Assembly (NCBI GenBank): GCA_018340805.1
Contig: JACMZG010001863.1
Location: 59,141,795-59,205,794, forward strand
DNA: 64,000 nucleotides
Direction of reading: 5' to 3'
Source of the DNA: Microvelia longipes
Lineage: Eukaryota; Arthropoda; Insecta; Hemiptera; Veliidae
The number at the start of each line of letters is the position of its first letter. Position 1 is the first letter of the stretch. The notes below the pieces were generated by a model. That model made no database searches. It was not told the origin of the DNA and worked only from the letters and a program-made list of their open reading frames with translations. The position numbers and the translations under genes are program-made. This document shows positions 10,565-22,388 of this stretch, piece after piece.

Positions 10565-10790
10565 TTAAGCCAGGTGATCTGTGCTCTTTAAGCCAGTGTG
10601 AGTTAATCCAGTGTGATCTTGCTCTGTTTAATCCAGTGTGATCTGTGCTCTGGTTTAAGCCAGTGTGTGCTGGTTTAAGCCAGTGTATCTGTGCTCTGGT
10701 TTAAGCCAGTGTGATCTGTGCTCTGGTTTAAGCCAGTGTGATCTGTGCTCTGGTTTAAGCCAGTGTGATCTGTGCTCTGGTTTAAGTGTT
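10565..10790. repeat. 27-bp minisatellite
   Basis: About eight copies of CTCTGGTTTAAGCCAGTGTG plus ATCTGTG; the first few copies are degenerate. Each unit holds the small inverted repeat CTGGTTTAAGCCAG. Confidence 0.92.
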
Positions 10791-10799
10791 TTGTTTGAG

Positions 10800-11443
10800 G
10801 CTGATTGAATGGTCTACAGAGCTTCAAGTACTTTTTCTTACAGTTGATTACTGGGGAACATTTAGTACAAAGTTTTGTAAATATGAGAGACTTTTCTGTG
10901 GTAATAAACCTTATCACCAGTGAATTATTTGCAAATTAGTTGTATTCAACTTGTTTGTTTTTTATAATATTAATCTCAACATCACAGGTTTAAAACTCTA
11001 AATAGATGAGTCACTGTTTTAGGGCCTTCTGGTCTCTCAGGGCTTCACCCTGTGGAAACACCATATCATTTTTTATCAAATTAATTGCTTTGTTAAAACA
11101 ATGTATGACAAATCAAACATAATTCAAACACAATGAAGAATAAATGCCTCACGCGCGGCATTCACCTAATATTTGAACTTATAAAATTATTGTAAATAAA
11201 AAAAACTAAGAGCATAGCCTGGGCTTTGAACCCTGCATATTGGCTGTGATGTGATTTTGAATATACTTGAGAGTAATTTATGAGAGCATTGGAGTAATCT
11301 GTTATATATTTACAGTGAAAATTAGTAGGGAATGTACCACAAATATTGTTGCTATGTATTTCCCAGTGAAACAAAGGTAAGTTAAATTTACCTCCTTCCA
11401 GCTGGATCGACTTATGTTTTAGTTATAAAATTAATCCAATAAC
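10800..11443. other. Intergenic, nothing recognised
   Basis: AT-rich, with short spurious open frames only. It leads into the palindromic element at 11,455. Confidence 0.45.
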
Positions 11444-11504
11444 ATAATATCTAAGGATGTAAATAAAAGTCTATCCACAAATAAATTTCAACCAATGTAA
11501 TGAT

Positions 11505-11547
11505 GACAAAACCGGCTTTCAACCTAATACAGGTCATCCTCAGTGCC
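11505..11547 (-). ncRNA. Hammerhead ribozyme motif, left arm
   Basis: Mirror copy of the right-arm motif on the minus strand, with intact CTGAGGA and GAAA, stem II GACC / GGTT and stem I GGCA / TGTC. Confidence 0.65.
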
Positions 11548-11657
11548 AGTGAGAAGAAGCTAATTTTTCCTCTTGAGTCTTGTTGTTAGATTTGAGACTG
11601 GATGCAGACTCAAATCTAACAACAAGACTCAAGAGGAAAAATTAGCTTCTTCTCACC

Positions 11658-11700
11658 GGCACTGAGGATGACCTGTATTAGGTTGAAAGCCGGTTTTGTC
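11658..11700 (+). ncRNA. Hammerhead ribozyme motif, right arm
   Basis: Stem I GGCA (11658-11661) / TGTC (11697-11700). Core CTGAGGA, extra T, stem II GACC / GGTT with loop TGTATTA, GAAA 11685-11688, short stem III AGC / GTT, predicted cleavage base T11696. CTGAGGA is an allowed CUGANGA variant. Confidence 0.68.
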
Positions 11701-11798
11701 ATCATTACATTGGTTGAAATTTATTTGTGGATAGACTTTTATTTACATCCTTATGGTAGAAAATCCACTAGCGCTTATAATTTAAATATAATATCTAA

Positions 11799-12900
11799 AT
11801 TTAAACTTAATCGTGTCTAGATATGACGACACTCATCTCATCCCGACACTTGTAAACTTATTCCAGTTAAAATTATAAGATGTTTAATAATTTTATTTAT
11901 AACCTACATATCTTAAGTATTAATCTGAAGAAAGTTTTGTGATTTTCATTTAATGTCCTTTATAATTTATAATAAATAATAATATTGATAATTGTAAGAT
12001 ATAAGAAAAAAAGTCTATTTTTGTACATTCTGTTTTTATGTTGTTTTATTATGTTTCGTTGTACTGATTTAATTTTTGAAGTTGAGCTCTTAATTAAGTA
12101 TTGTTTTTTATAAAGGGGCTGCGATAAAATCATAATAAGTTTGGTAATTAAATTCATTTGAATTTTGATATTAATTAAATGAATTTAATTAATATCTGAA
12201 AATGTTTTTAAACAAATTGTTGAAAAGGTAATATTTGGTAAAGAAATCATGTATTTAGAACTCTTAATAAGACCGAAATTAAGATATTGAGCCAGATAGG
12301 GATAAAAGCCAACTTGACATTTGTCCAATGTTTATCTGATTTTTCAAGAAAATATAATCCACAAGTTTTAAACAGTATATGATTACAATACAAGAGAAAC
12401 ACTTTATTTACATTATAAAGGGAGCTGTCATTCTTTAAAAGATTGCTAAAACACACAGCATACTTAATCCATCTTAAAGACAATTTTTTTATCAAATCAT
12501 AAATTTATACATACATCATTTAATGAGATATTCTAATTATCTCATACTGTTACATACATAACGGTTTTAAAATTTTATGGTTTCATACCTTATGGTAGGA
12601 TCGACTGTTAAAGCAGTTTTATTGCTTGGATGAAACGTAATGATGTCGGAATACCTTGGTGATCCATCCAAGTCCAATATAATACTGATATGATTACAAT
12701 ATCATACAAATGGAAATGAGGAACAGTAATAATGTGTCAAAAATCAAAGAAACTTGTATCTTACTGTGTGACTTTGGTTTCAGTAGGTGAAGAGGCAAAG
12801 CCTGATAAGGCTTCTTTACAGCAAAGTCCTCAGTGCCATGATATCAATTTTGTGTTTTTACACCAAAACTTCACTGCTTCAAATAAAATCACATTGCCTT
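11799..12900. other. Intergenic, nothing recognised
   Basis: Very AT-rich. Short open frames at 11,960-12,500 are low-complexity Lys/Ile/Asn peptides without domain signatures. A small palindrome around 12,150-12,190 (ATTAATTAAATGAATTTAAT) is the only local structure. Confidence 0.45.
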
Positions 12901-12904
12901 TAGA

Positions 12905-13325
12905 AAAGTGCTAAACTGGCTTGCTATATTATCAAGGTCATAATGGCTTCAGTAGCCCCTTTGGCTATATTATCAGGTCATCATCTTCAGTAGCCCTTTT
13001 GGCTATATTATCTCATACATGGCTTCAGTATTGGTCATGGCTTCAGTAGCCCTTTGGCTATATTATCAAGGCTGGCTCAGTAGCCTCTCCTTGGCTATAT
13101 TATCAAGGTCATACATGGCTTCAGTAGCCCTTTGGCTATATTATCAAGGTCATACATGGCTTCAGTAGCCCTTTGGCTATTATTTATCAGTACCCTTTGG
13201 CTATATTATAGGGTCATCATCTTCAGTTACTTTGGCTATATTATCAAGGTCATACATGGCTTCAGTGCCCTTTGGCTATATTATCAAAAGTCATACATGG
13301 CTTCTGTAGCCCTTTTCAGAAATCA
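12905..13325. repeat. 41-bp minisatellite
   Basis: About ten copies of a unit containing GGCTATATTATCAAGGTCAT and ACATGGCTTCAGTAGCCCTT, many shortened by deletions. Confidence 0.92.
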
Positions 13326-13329
13326 ATAA

Positions 13330-14010
13330 TTACTTTAACTTTGTGATTTAATTATCTTTCCCTTTTTCACTTTAATAATGTTTTTATTTGTTTTTATTAT
13401 CATTATTATTTTAAAATAATATTTTATGAAAATAATTGTCTTATATGTTGAAAAAAAGAAAAAAATTGAAACTATTTTTATTATGTACATAGCATACCTT
13501 GTCCCAATTTATATTTGTATGTATTCATAAATAAATAAAATAAATAAAAGTTTGTTAAAATAATAATGTTGTAAGGTGATATATTATAATAAATGCTAAA
13601 TAAATATGTTTGTTATGAGAGTAAAAATAAATAATTCAAATAAGTTATTATTTGTTTGTTTGAAAGAATCAAAAACAGCTTTGTCTGTCACTATTGATCT
13701 TCTTTTTTTTAATTCCAAAGTTTTTAGTTTACAAAAAATAGCTGCTAATTTAAACAAACTGCTGCACATTGTTTTTTTTTCGTTTGAGGTCAAACAGACA
13801 AAAATTTAGGCTTAAACGTTAATTATTTAAATATTTGATTTTTTTTTTTATTATTTAATGTGATCCGTATTGTCAAAAAATTAACTTATTGCTTTTATTA
13901 ATTTTTAATGCATGGAGGTAAAAATACCTTAGATAGAGTAAGAAGCGTAATACTTGCACTTTTTTATGATTGAATAAACTACCCCTGGCCTATACTTCAT
14001 CTTTCATAAT
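13330..14010. other. Intergenic; possible LINE 3' tail near 13,500
   Basis: AT-rich. Around 13,490-13,550 the pattern TTTGTATGTATTCATAAATA then AATAAAATAAATAAAAG resembles the 3' end of a non-LTR element, but no coding remnant supports it. Confidence 0.35.
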
Positions 14011-14018
14011 AGCACATC

Positions 14019-14079
14019 CAGGGGCGTACAACTACATCATTGGGGGCCCCCCACAAATTTATATATTATATATATTATG

Positions 14080-14110
<31 letters not shown>

Positions 14111-14429
14111 TATAATATATATATATATATATAATATAGATATGTATAAACTAAAACTCAAACTAGGGGGCCCCGCGACTGGATGCCCTTTTAGAAAGAC
14201 TATACTAAGATTACACTCAGGCCCTATTTTTAGGTGAAAAGATGTATACAAATCTTTTAGAGAGCCCCGTGACTTAATAATGTTATGACAGACTTTACTT
14301 ATCTCTACTGGGGCATGGAACCATTTTATTAATATTTACTTTTTTTACTTTATCTTTTTGGGGGCCTCTTACCGTTGACCCCCCCCCCCCCGCATTGCGG
14401 GTCCGAGCAAGCCCATAGTTACGCCACTG
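14019..14429. mobile_element. hAT-type MITE
   Basis: A 411-bp element begins CAGGGGCGTACAACTA and ends TAGTTACGCCACTG, an imperfect terminal inverted repeat of hAT type. It is flanked by 8-bp near-identical repeats, AGCACATC (14011-14018) and GGCACATC (14430-14437), the size expected for hAT. The interior has GGGGCCCC-like segments and a (TA)n tract; no transposase. Confidence 0.78.
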
Positions 14430-14439
14430 GGCACATCAT

Positions 14440-15350
14440 ATATATCTGGGTCATTTCATATGAAATAAACTCACATGATTCGCTGTGTTATTCCTCCACA
14501 CTTCAGAATCTCTCTTCGCTCCTCCTCAAAATATAAAAACCACCTTTATATATTGCAGTCCTATTTAAACCACACAGGAGGTCTTAAAAACACCTGAAAT
14601 GGATTCAGATGAAGTAATCCCTGAAAACAGTATGCTTTTCCTATATACCTTTCAGTATAGATAAGAAAAAATAAAAAGTACATTTTTTGGATTTAAATTA
14701 TTTTAATAAAATTTGGCTTACAGGTAGGCATCTTAAAAAGAAGAAAAAAATCTATACTTTTAGTTTCTTATAGCAGGCATATTAGGGCAATAACATGAAT
14801 TTCATAAGAACAATGCTTGTATCTAAAATTCTGGTTGGAGTATTTTTCTTTTTTGACATTTAATAGCTTCAACTTAGAGCTTTCAATGGATTCTTCATAC
14901 TTTTGAATAATTAGTAACAAGTTTTAATTACAAGCAAATATGAAATAAAGTGAAAATAAACAATTTTTTATACTTTTCAAAAAAAAATCCTAAAAAGAAC
15001 TTAAACAAATAGTAAAATGTTTACAAAGTTTCATTTTGGGACCGCCATGGGATTGGACACAGCAGCACATAACATGGGGTTGCTGTGTCAAAGTAAAAAA
15101 AAAAATCTTGATTTTACCTGTGATGGTTTTATATGGAATGACTTATAAAAATATGAGCTATCTAGATATAAAAATGAGCTTCTTGATTTTAAAATAATTT
15201 TGGAATAAGGGTTTTTTTATTATTATTGGCATTGACCTGATGATCAAAGTGAAAAATAAGTGGAATAAGGTTAGTTCCGTTACTATCAGGCCCAATTAAA
15301 ACACCTTATATTCACTTTGAATTCAATTTATATTAAGTGTATCTATTATA
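14440..15350. other. Intergenic, nothing recognised
   Basis: AT-rich sequence with short Lys/Phe-rich frames only. No element termini recognised. Confidence 0.45.
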
Positions 15351-15352
15351 AT

Positions 15353-15380
15353 ATTATGTATATATATATATATAATATAT

Positions 15381-15427
<47 letters not shown>

Positions 15428-15442
15428 TATATATATAATATA
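15353..15442. repeat. (TA)n microsatellite
   Basis: About 90 bp of (TA)n with AAT phase shifts. Confidence 0.93.
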
Positions 15443-15989
15443 TTTGGATGAAAAGTAATATAAAAGAGAGTTGTGCCTACTGAAGGAAACCTCCCCTTCC
15501 ATTCACATATCAAAACATCATTCATATCTGAACTCTTTATAATTTATTAATAATTTACATTTTAATTTTATAATTGTTTGAGTACAAATTGATTTGGATT
15601 GTTTAACATAAAAATTACAAATCTATATGTAAAATAAACAATAATAACTTATTTTCTATTATAAAATAATTGCTAATAATATGATTATATTGTATACAAT
15701 AATATTTAATAACCTTTTGCATTACTGTGAAATTTAATTTATAAACTTGTAGTTCCTGTATATTTTTTTAATTGATAAGCAAACGATCGAACTTCTATAG
15801 TTATAGATGTTTAATAAGAGTGAATATTTGCTATAGGGCTGGTCCACAATGCCTTTCTCACAATTTTACTTTCCATTCTAACCTAATTAGATGGTTTATA
15901 TTAATGTCAAAGAATATTCACTTAAAATATTATTATAACATCAAATATTGTAAACTATATTCTTGAGATATAAATATTACGTTAAATGT

Positions 15990-16240
15990 ATGTATCCTCA
16001 CTGATCTAAAACATGTATGTATCATATATTTTTATAACCTTTGAGGAAGGTCTATTTTGTTCTACTTTTACATATACATTTTTCTTTTCTCTTCTGCTAT
16101 AACCAATCCATAACCTATTGTTATTAATATCTGTCATACTCCACGCACAGGTCCATGTGGACCTTGTGGGATTGCTGTAAATTATATTATTTTTTTATGT
16201 AATTATTATTGGCAATAAAGTGTTTTTTGAATTGTATTGA
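15990..16240 (+). mobile_element. Possible non-LTR retrotransposon 3' end
   Basis: The sequence GGTCCATGTGGACCTTGTGG followed by an AT-rich stretch and GGCAATAAAGTG resembles a LINE 3' UTR. No ORF remnant is readable, so this is tentative. Confidence 0.35.
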
Positions 16241-16299
16241 AAAAATTGAAGGTTATAATGGAAGGTGTAATGTGGACTACCCTGAAAGTATTAAACAAC

Positions 16300-16942
16300 T
16301 CCTGGTCTTGTTCAGGTTATCACCCTGTATACAACTCCTGGTCTGTTGTTGTCACCCTGTATGTACAACCCTGGTCTTGTCAGGTTGTCCACCCTGTATT
16401 ACAACTCCTGGTCTTTCACCCTGTGGTTGTCACCCTGTATTACAACGGTTGTCGGTCTGTTGAACTCCTGGTCTTGTTCAGGTTGTCACCCTGTATTACA
16501 ACTCCTGGTCTTGTTCAGGTTGTCACCCTGTATTACAACTCCTGGTCTTGTTCAGGTTGTCACCCTGTATTACAACTCCTGGTCTTGTTCAGGTTGTCAC
16601 CCCTGTATTACAACTCCTGGTCTTGTTCAGGTTGTCACCTTGTATTACAACTCCTGTCTTGTCTGTTCAGGTTTCACCCTTGTTCATACCAACTCCTGGT
16701 CTTGTTCAGGTTGTCACCCTGTATTACAACTCCTGTCTTGTTCAGGTTGTCACCCTGTATTACAACTCCTGTCTTGTTCAGGTTGTCACCCTGTATTACA
16801 ACTCCCTTGTCAGGTTGTCACCTGTATTACTCTTGGTCTTGTTCAGGTTGTCACCCTGTATTACAACTCCTGGTCTTGTTCAGGTTGTCACCCTGTATTA
16901 CAACTCCTGGTCTTGTTCAGGTTGTCACCCTGTATTACAACA
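16300..16942. repeat. 37-bp minisatellite
   Basis: About 17 copies of a unit containing GGTCTTGTTCAGGTTGTCAC and CCTGTATTACAACTCCT. Long frames of up to 247 codons across it are Ser/Leu/Cys/Pro repeat peptides created by repetition; the same region is open in all three frames. Confidence 0.94.
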
Positions 16943-17157
16943 TAAACATTTGTATATTATTATTATTTGTACTGCTTTAAGTGTACCTATATGATCTCAA
17001 TGTATTCAAAACAGTAGAACCAGCTCTACTATTATCAAGATTTTAATTATTTCTTAAATAATTGTAAAAAATAAATACTTATAATTTAATTTTGTAAATA
17101 TATTTGTATTTTTGTTTAGTCATATTATTTTTTCATTAGTATTTAGCTTTAATATTG

Positions 17158-17250
<93 letters not shown>

Positions 17251-17294
17251 TATTATATAATATATATAATATATATATATATATATAATATATC
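17158..17294. repeat. (TA)n microsatellite
   Basis: About 135 bp of (TA)n with TTTATTTA and AAT interruptions. Confidence 0.93.
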
Positions 17295-17295
17295 A

Positions 17296-18550
17296 GTATA
17301 TTTTAATTTATTTTGTATTTTTTTTCGTTTAATTAATATAAATGTCAAAGCATTTAACATGTATATATTCTCTGTGAAAATAATAAGATTAGAATTTTGT
17401 ATTATTTATTTAGTTTTATTTCGCTTGGACTTATTTATCTTTTAAAGAATGAAATTCTATAAAGGGTACAAAGAAGAATGATTACGAAAACAAGTAATAG
17501 GATACTAAAAAGAAAAAAAGTATAAATATAATTATATATTTCTAATATTATAATTATTATTTTGTACAACGTTAAGCTCATAATGTGTGAAAGACAAAAT
17601 CATGGAGTATATAGTATATCTAGAGAGGCCTCTTTCTAAGTTGTTTGCACATGATGACAACCATACTGGTGGTATCAACAGGGCAACTATCACAATTGCC
17701 AACCTTCAATATCGTAATCCTTATTTGAGTAGAATACTCCTTATAATTAAAATTAGTATCTTATTAACCTGTCTAGATACACAATTTATTAACCGAGGCA
17801 TTCAAACATCTCTCTTTATTTCTCTTTTAGTTTACAGCAATGTCAATTAGTGAGGAGAAAAATGAATCGGAGGAAGTTAAGTCTACACATGGGGGGGGGG
17901 GGGGGTCCGCCCCCACAGTTTTTTATATAACAGTTCAACCAGTTATATAAAAAATATTTTAAAACGACATTACTAAATGATGTTAATTAGGCATTTATTC
18001 TAATATTTCGTTAAGATGTAAAGTATGGATTTTTTTTATCTCCTTTTTTACCTCTCCTAAATATTTCAGCATCTTAAAACTTGACTTTTATCTACCTGAT
18101 GTTATCAATGTTTTGTATTCCTTATTAGGAACAATAACTTAGGGGAGTTGCAGATAAAAAAAATTGAAAAGAATCGATTTTGATACAACTTTTTTGTTCC
18201 TTTTTATTTACACCTTATCAGGGTATGATAAATATTTGATTTTTTGTGTTTAACATTAAACACTTTAAACATATTAAAATGTGTAAAAGAAAGATTGCGA
18301 TAAGCGATGTTTCCGGTTCCAAAACAATTTGAACCCCATCACTGTCTATAGCTCTGACTTTACCTCAACTAGGGCAATTAATTTTGTCATAGTTGGTAGC
18401 AGTGTGCTCCCATCATATGATATTGGCTGGAACCGACCGGGGCCCAGAGATCTTCCGCAATCCCTGCATTGAAAGCTTCTAGATTTACATTTTAATTTTA
18501 AGCAGGTATGGAAATCTCTAAGTGTAATAATTATTTTAGAAGTTTGTCAT
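17296..18550. other. Intergenic with a G-homopolymer
   Basis: AT-rich, without a supported gene. An 87-codon frame at 17,587-17,850 shows no recognisable domain. A run of about 16 G at 17,890-17,906 is the only notable composition. Confidence 0.45.
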
Positions 18551-19044
18551 TATAAGGCGCGGTCGAATATCCACGGCCTTCTAGAACGTTGGATCACCAA
18601 CAAACTTTTTTTATAACTTTTTTTTCAAAATTTTCAGTAATTAGCCGGATTTGTGATAAATGAAGCTTATTTCCGTAATCTGCACGCTCTTTTGGTTAAT
18701 CTCAAAGAGTATTTATATTCACTCAACGATTTATTTTTAATCTAACTTGGTACATACATAACTACTGTTAGACGTCAATGTTAACAAATATGACATGTCA
18801 AAATATAACACAAAATATTGACGTCTAACAGTAATTATGTATGTACCAAGTTAGATTAAAAATAAATCGTTGAGTGAATGTAAATACTCTTTGAGATTAA
18901 ACAAAAGGGCGTGCAGATTACGGAAATAGGCTTCATTTATCACAAATCCGGCTAATTACTGAAAATTTTGAAAAAAAAGTTTAAAAAAAGTTTGTTGGTG
19001 ATCCAACGTTCTAGAAGGCCGTGGATATTCGACCGCGCCTTATA
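18551..19044. mobile_element. Long fold-back element, GC-rich termini
   Basis: Two inverted arms of about 228 bp (18551-18780 and 18818-19044) are nearly identical and separated by about 37 bp. Termini read TATAAGGCGCGGTCGAATAT and its complement. No coding capacity. The target duplication cannot be read because the flanks (ATTATAA) are themselves self-complementary. It could be a MITE with very long inverted repeats; superfamily unknown. Confidence 0.85.
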
Positions 19045-19428
19045 ATTATGTATTTTTTTTAATAAAGGAAATATTATAAAAAAAATCCCATAACAACTTT
19101 TAAATTGGAAATAAATAATTTAATTAACTAGATAAGTAAAATAATTGAAAAACAAACTGTTTTTTCGGATGGCTGCCAACCATAATGACATTTAAAAATA
19201 TCTAATGAATAGTTTGGTGCTAAGTCTTGAAACAATTATATCCTAAGTTTCAGCTTAAAATTGAATAAGATCTGTGAGCTCTGATTGGTTGCTGCCAATA
19301 CTTTGTGGCAGGATATCACTGCTGCCAACATGACGAGTTGAACTGACATCATAGAGGTCTCTTTAATAAAGGAGTTGGCTAGCCTACCATTTTTTACTCA
19401 AATATGGCGCTGAATGACTAAATCAAGA

Positions 19429-19568
19429 TTAGATATATTTTAGCTCTGTCACAGAATTAGATATATTTTAGCTCTGTCACAGAATTAGATATATTTTAGC
19501 TCTGTCACAGAATTAGATATATTTTAGCTCTGTCACAAAATTAGATATATTTTAGCTCTGTCACAGAA
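19429..19568. repeat. 28-bp minisatellite
   Basis: Five nearly perfect copies of TTAGATATATTTTAGCTCTG followed by TCACAGAA. Confidence 0.94.
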
Positions 19569-19569
19569 A

Positions 19570-21173
19570 AACCTAACTCTGAGCTCTCTATGCATAACTG
19601 AGTTAAAATAGTTAGATAGTACTTTCTATTTGATCTGGAAAAATATTCATACAAAATAAAAGTATGTATCAATTTTTTTTCTTTCTTTATTTAAGTAGAA
19701 AAAAATAAAATGTTATTTTACTTTTCAGACAAAAAACTTTATAGGGACCTCTATTTTAAATATTCAAGCTTTTGAGGAAGCTTTTTTATTAATTTATTAT
19801 TTATTAAACCTATTCCTCCTCAAAAGCTTGAATATTTTACTTTTCCTCATACAGCAGAGCAGGTTTGTAGGAAAAGAATTGTGGTTGCCCTCTAAACTGC
19901 AAACCAGCGTTTCAAATTAATTATCTGTTTTGGGGGTATTTTAAGACCTTCTGAGTGGTATTGTGGAGGTGTATGTGTGTGTCTGTTTAGCTCTCAATGT
20001 GTTCGTATTAGAGACTTGGACCTTGGTAACAAAATCAATTTTTAGATCAAGTTGTGTTAATAATTCAATCAGCAAAAATTTTTGAAACAAAAATGTTTAG
20101 ATCGATTTTAAATTTAGTATGGCTTTATCAGATGTAGTCCTATATCAGAACAAAAATTTTGCCAAGTTTTGTTTCATTATCAGCGTTAAATCAAGTTTTA
20201 TCCAATAGCATGTATTCATTGGTTAAAAAATGATAAAGTATGCAGTTAAGTTGAAATTTGGCACAAGTGTTTGCCTTATGTAATAAATATGTCTCTATGT
20301 TTCATTGCAATACACCTAGTGTACCTACATTTCTTGTTCAATTTCTTTTGTTCAGCAGCATCAAGCAAAATCACCTAAATGGGTGACCGCTAAGAATGAA
20401 AAAGGTGCTTTATTGTCAGGGGACAAGCATAGTGTGTCTGAGCGTAGAAATCTGATATAGTGAGGAAAAGTTTTGAGGTTCCCCGTACCCTCTTCTTTGT
20501 ATAAAAAATGTGCCTTTAGTTCTTTTTTGTTATATGTTAGATAGAAATATTATTCAATATTTCTAAACAATACAGAGACAAATAATTTATTCTAAAAAAA
20601 TGATATCGTAAATGATATATTTGTTTAATTTATATCGACATGTTAGTGGAAAATGTAGACTAGACATTCCTTATTACCCGACTTAGCTTGCGCTCTCTTC
20701 AAAATTTTCCAAAATAGAAGTTGAACTAATTTAGACCAGAGTTTTCTGCTGATGCTATTCCTTTATTTTATTGTATTTTTTGAATTATTTAATTGTTGTC
20801 TGATTAAAAATATTGTCAAATAAACCAATCAAAGAAATTTGCTAAATTGTTGAATTTATAATATTTCTAATTTATGATTAATAATATTTATTATTAATCG
20901 TTTGGATATTATTAAATAAATAAATAACAATTATATTTATTTTTGATTGCTAAATAAATGAACAATATTTATTCATATTTTTATTACTAACACAACTCAT
21001 AGTTACATAAGAAAACTGGTGGAGTTCATCTTAATAAATATAAATGTCTGTACTAAATATTAATGGAGAGTCATACCATATCTGTTACTCCTAAATATTA
21101 GGGGTTTTTTGAAAGGATTGCTTCTATTCTACTAGGTTTATTCTCAATAAACCTTGAAGACTACAGTCTATCG
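19570..21173. other. Intergenic with a small hairpin and a dispersed repeat
   Basis: No gene supported. A 76-bp inverted repeat at about 19,757-19,836 (arms ATATTCAAGCTTTTGAGG) and the dispersed repeat at 20,145-20,315 are the only structures I see. Confidence 0.5.
20145..20315 (+). repeat. Dispersed repeat, copy 2
   Basis: Shares GCCAAGTTTTGTTTCATTATCAGC-like and AAATTTGGCACAAGTGT segments with 885-1049. Confidence 0.55.
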
Positions 21174-21543
21174 TTTAGTTTAAAAATCTTGACAGGTCAG
21201 TTTAGACACCACTGATTCTTAAGAAAAAAAATCCCTGCAAGAAGGGAGCGGGAAAAAACTATGTAAACAAATCAGATGTTTTTTTTACATTTCTTTTGTG
21301 TAGTTTTATTTTAAAATATCATTTTTAAGATTAATTTGAAAGTAGTTTTCAAAACGATGTAATCAAAAGAAGAACCACAAACAAAGTGAACTATTTCCAG
21401 GAAAAATATTTTTTCCCTACAGCGGTTATTGTAGTAGGGATTTTTTTTCTCTTTTTAAGTGAGAGGTTGGCAGCGGCTTCTCTGATTGGTCAATCCCCAA
21501 AATACTTATGACCTTGGGGATTTTTAAACTAAACAATAGACTG
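21174..21543 (+). mobile_element. Tc1/mariner-like MITE, copy 2
   Basis: 370 bp, TA|CAGTCTATCGTTTAGTTT at the left and AAACAATAGACTG|TA at the right. Internal deletion relative to copy 3. No coding content. Confidence 0.85.
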
Positions 21544-21692
21544 TAGGAACCATTCTTTTAAAACACCATGCTATGAAATTCTATAAAAAAGATCACCAGT
21601 TAACTCTTAAATATTTAAAAGTTAGGATTTAAGTTGAATAAAGACTCCTTCTTGAAATTAAGTCAAGCCATGTTTATATGATTGACAAAAAA

Positions 21693-22060
21693 ATAAATGA
21701 AGTTTGTCTTTCCCCAGATGATTTATTATTATAAAACAAAGCCAGCTTTGAACCTGAACGGTCATCATCAGTACCTAGAACCCAATAAATAAGAAGAATA
21801 AAAAATAAGAATAAAATAACAAAACAAAAATGTACAAAAAACGTATAAAATGAAAGTTTATTTTATACGTTTTTTGTACATTTTTGTTTTGTTATTTTAG
21901 TTTTTGAATTCTTATTTTTTATTCTTCTAATTTATTGGGTTCTAGGCACTGATGATGACCGTTCAGGTTGAAAGCTGGCTTTGTTTTATAATAATAAATC
22001 ATCTGTGGAAAGACAAACTTTATTTATTTATAAGCTTATTCCACATCTCAGTATTTATCG
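21693..22060 (+). mobile_element. Palindromic ribozyme-bearing element, family C
   Basis: The 368-bp element is flanked by identical GATTGACAAAAAA at 21680-21692 and 22061-22073. Inverted arms of about 160 bp meet around 21,855-21,863. The right arm has about 31 extra nt at its outer end (AAGCTTATTCCACATCTCAG). It shares GGTTGAAAGCTGGCT with the PLE 3' region. The right-arm hammerhead is intact; in the left arm GAAA is changed to CAAA. Confidence 0.87.
21945..21985 (+). ncRNA. Hammerhead ribozyme motif, right arm
   Basis: Stem I GGCA / TGTT (two wobble pairs), CTGATGA 21949-21955, extra T, stem II GACC / GGTT with loop GTTCA, GAAA 21970-21973, stem III AGC / GCT around TG, predicted cleavage base T21981. 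Confidence 0.68.
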
Positions 22061-22074
22061 GATTGACAAAAAAG

Positions 22075-22375
22075 TTTTGAGAGGGAAAAGGTATTTATAT
22101 GAGAGCCAAGCTCCAAATACATTCACTTGATTGTGCTCTTTTAGTTGATTTTGTTTATAGTAAAGTGATGTAGAAATTCATACAGTAGGGGTAGGGCCCG
22201 GGACACAGTGGTCCAACTCCTTGGTTTGAGGTGGTCCTAAAAAAAACAGGGGCTAGTTGCATCAACTACCACACCAAGTGCTAGTTTTCACCTTGTACAA
22301 CTGTTCAGTCAGTTTTAAATCGAGACGTCTATAAACTAGAATGTAAACAAGACAAATTTTCTGAACATTTTTACT
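22075..22375. other. Intergenic, nothing recognised
   Basis: About 300 bp of mixed sequence between two palindromic elements. It includes a moderately GC-rich part (GGGCCCGGGACACAGTGG); no feature assigned. Confidence 0.4.
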
Positions 22376-22388
22376 TGTTTATAAGATT

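Larger units (their letters stand above)
11455..11787 (+). mobile_element. Palindromic ribozyme-bearing element, family B
   Basis: The 333-bp element is flanked by ATAATATCTAA at 11444-11454 and 11788-11798. Two near-perfect inverted arms of about 145 bp meet at a loop of about 8 bp near 11,600. Each arm holds a hammerhead motif. The right arm runs about 36 nt further at its outer end (ATGGTAGAAAATCCACTAGC). The motif GGTTGAAAGCYGGYTYTGTC is shared with the PLE 3' region at 5409, so I infer a PLE-derived, non-autonomous element. Confidence 0.85.

Noticed and set aside
16237..16994. Three overlapping open frames of 148-247 codons on the plus strand
   Set aside because: They lie wholly in the 37-bp minisatellite, all three frames are open over the same repeats, and the peptides are pure repeat translations.
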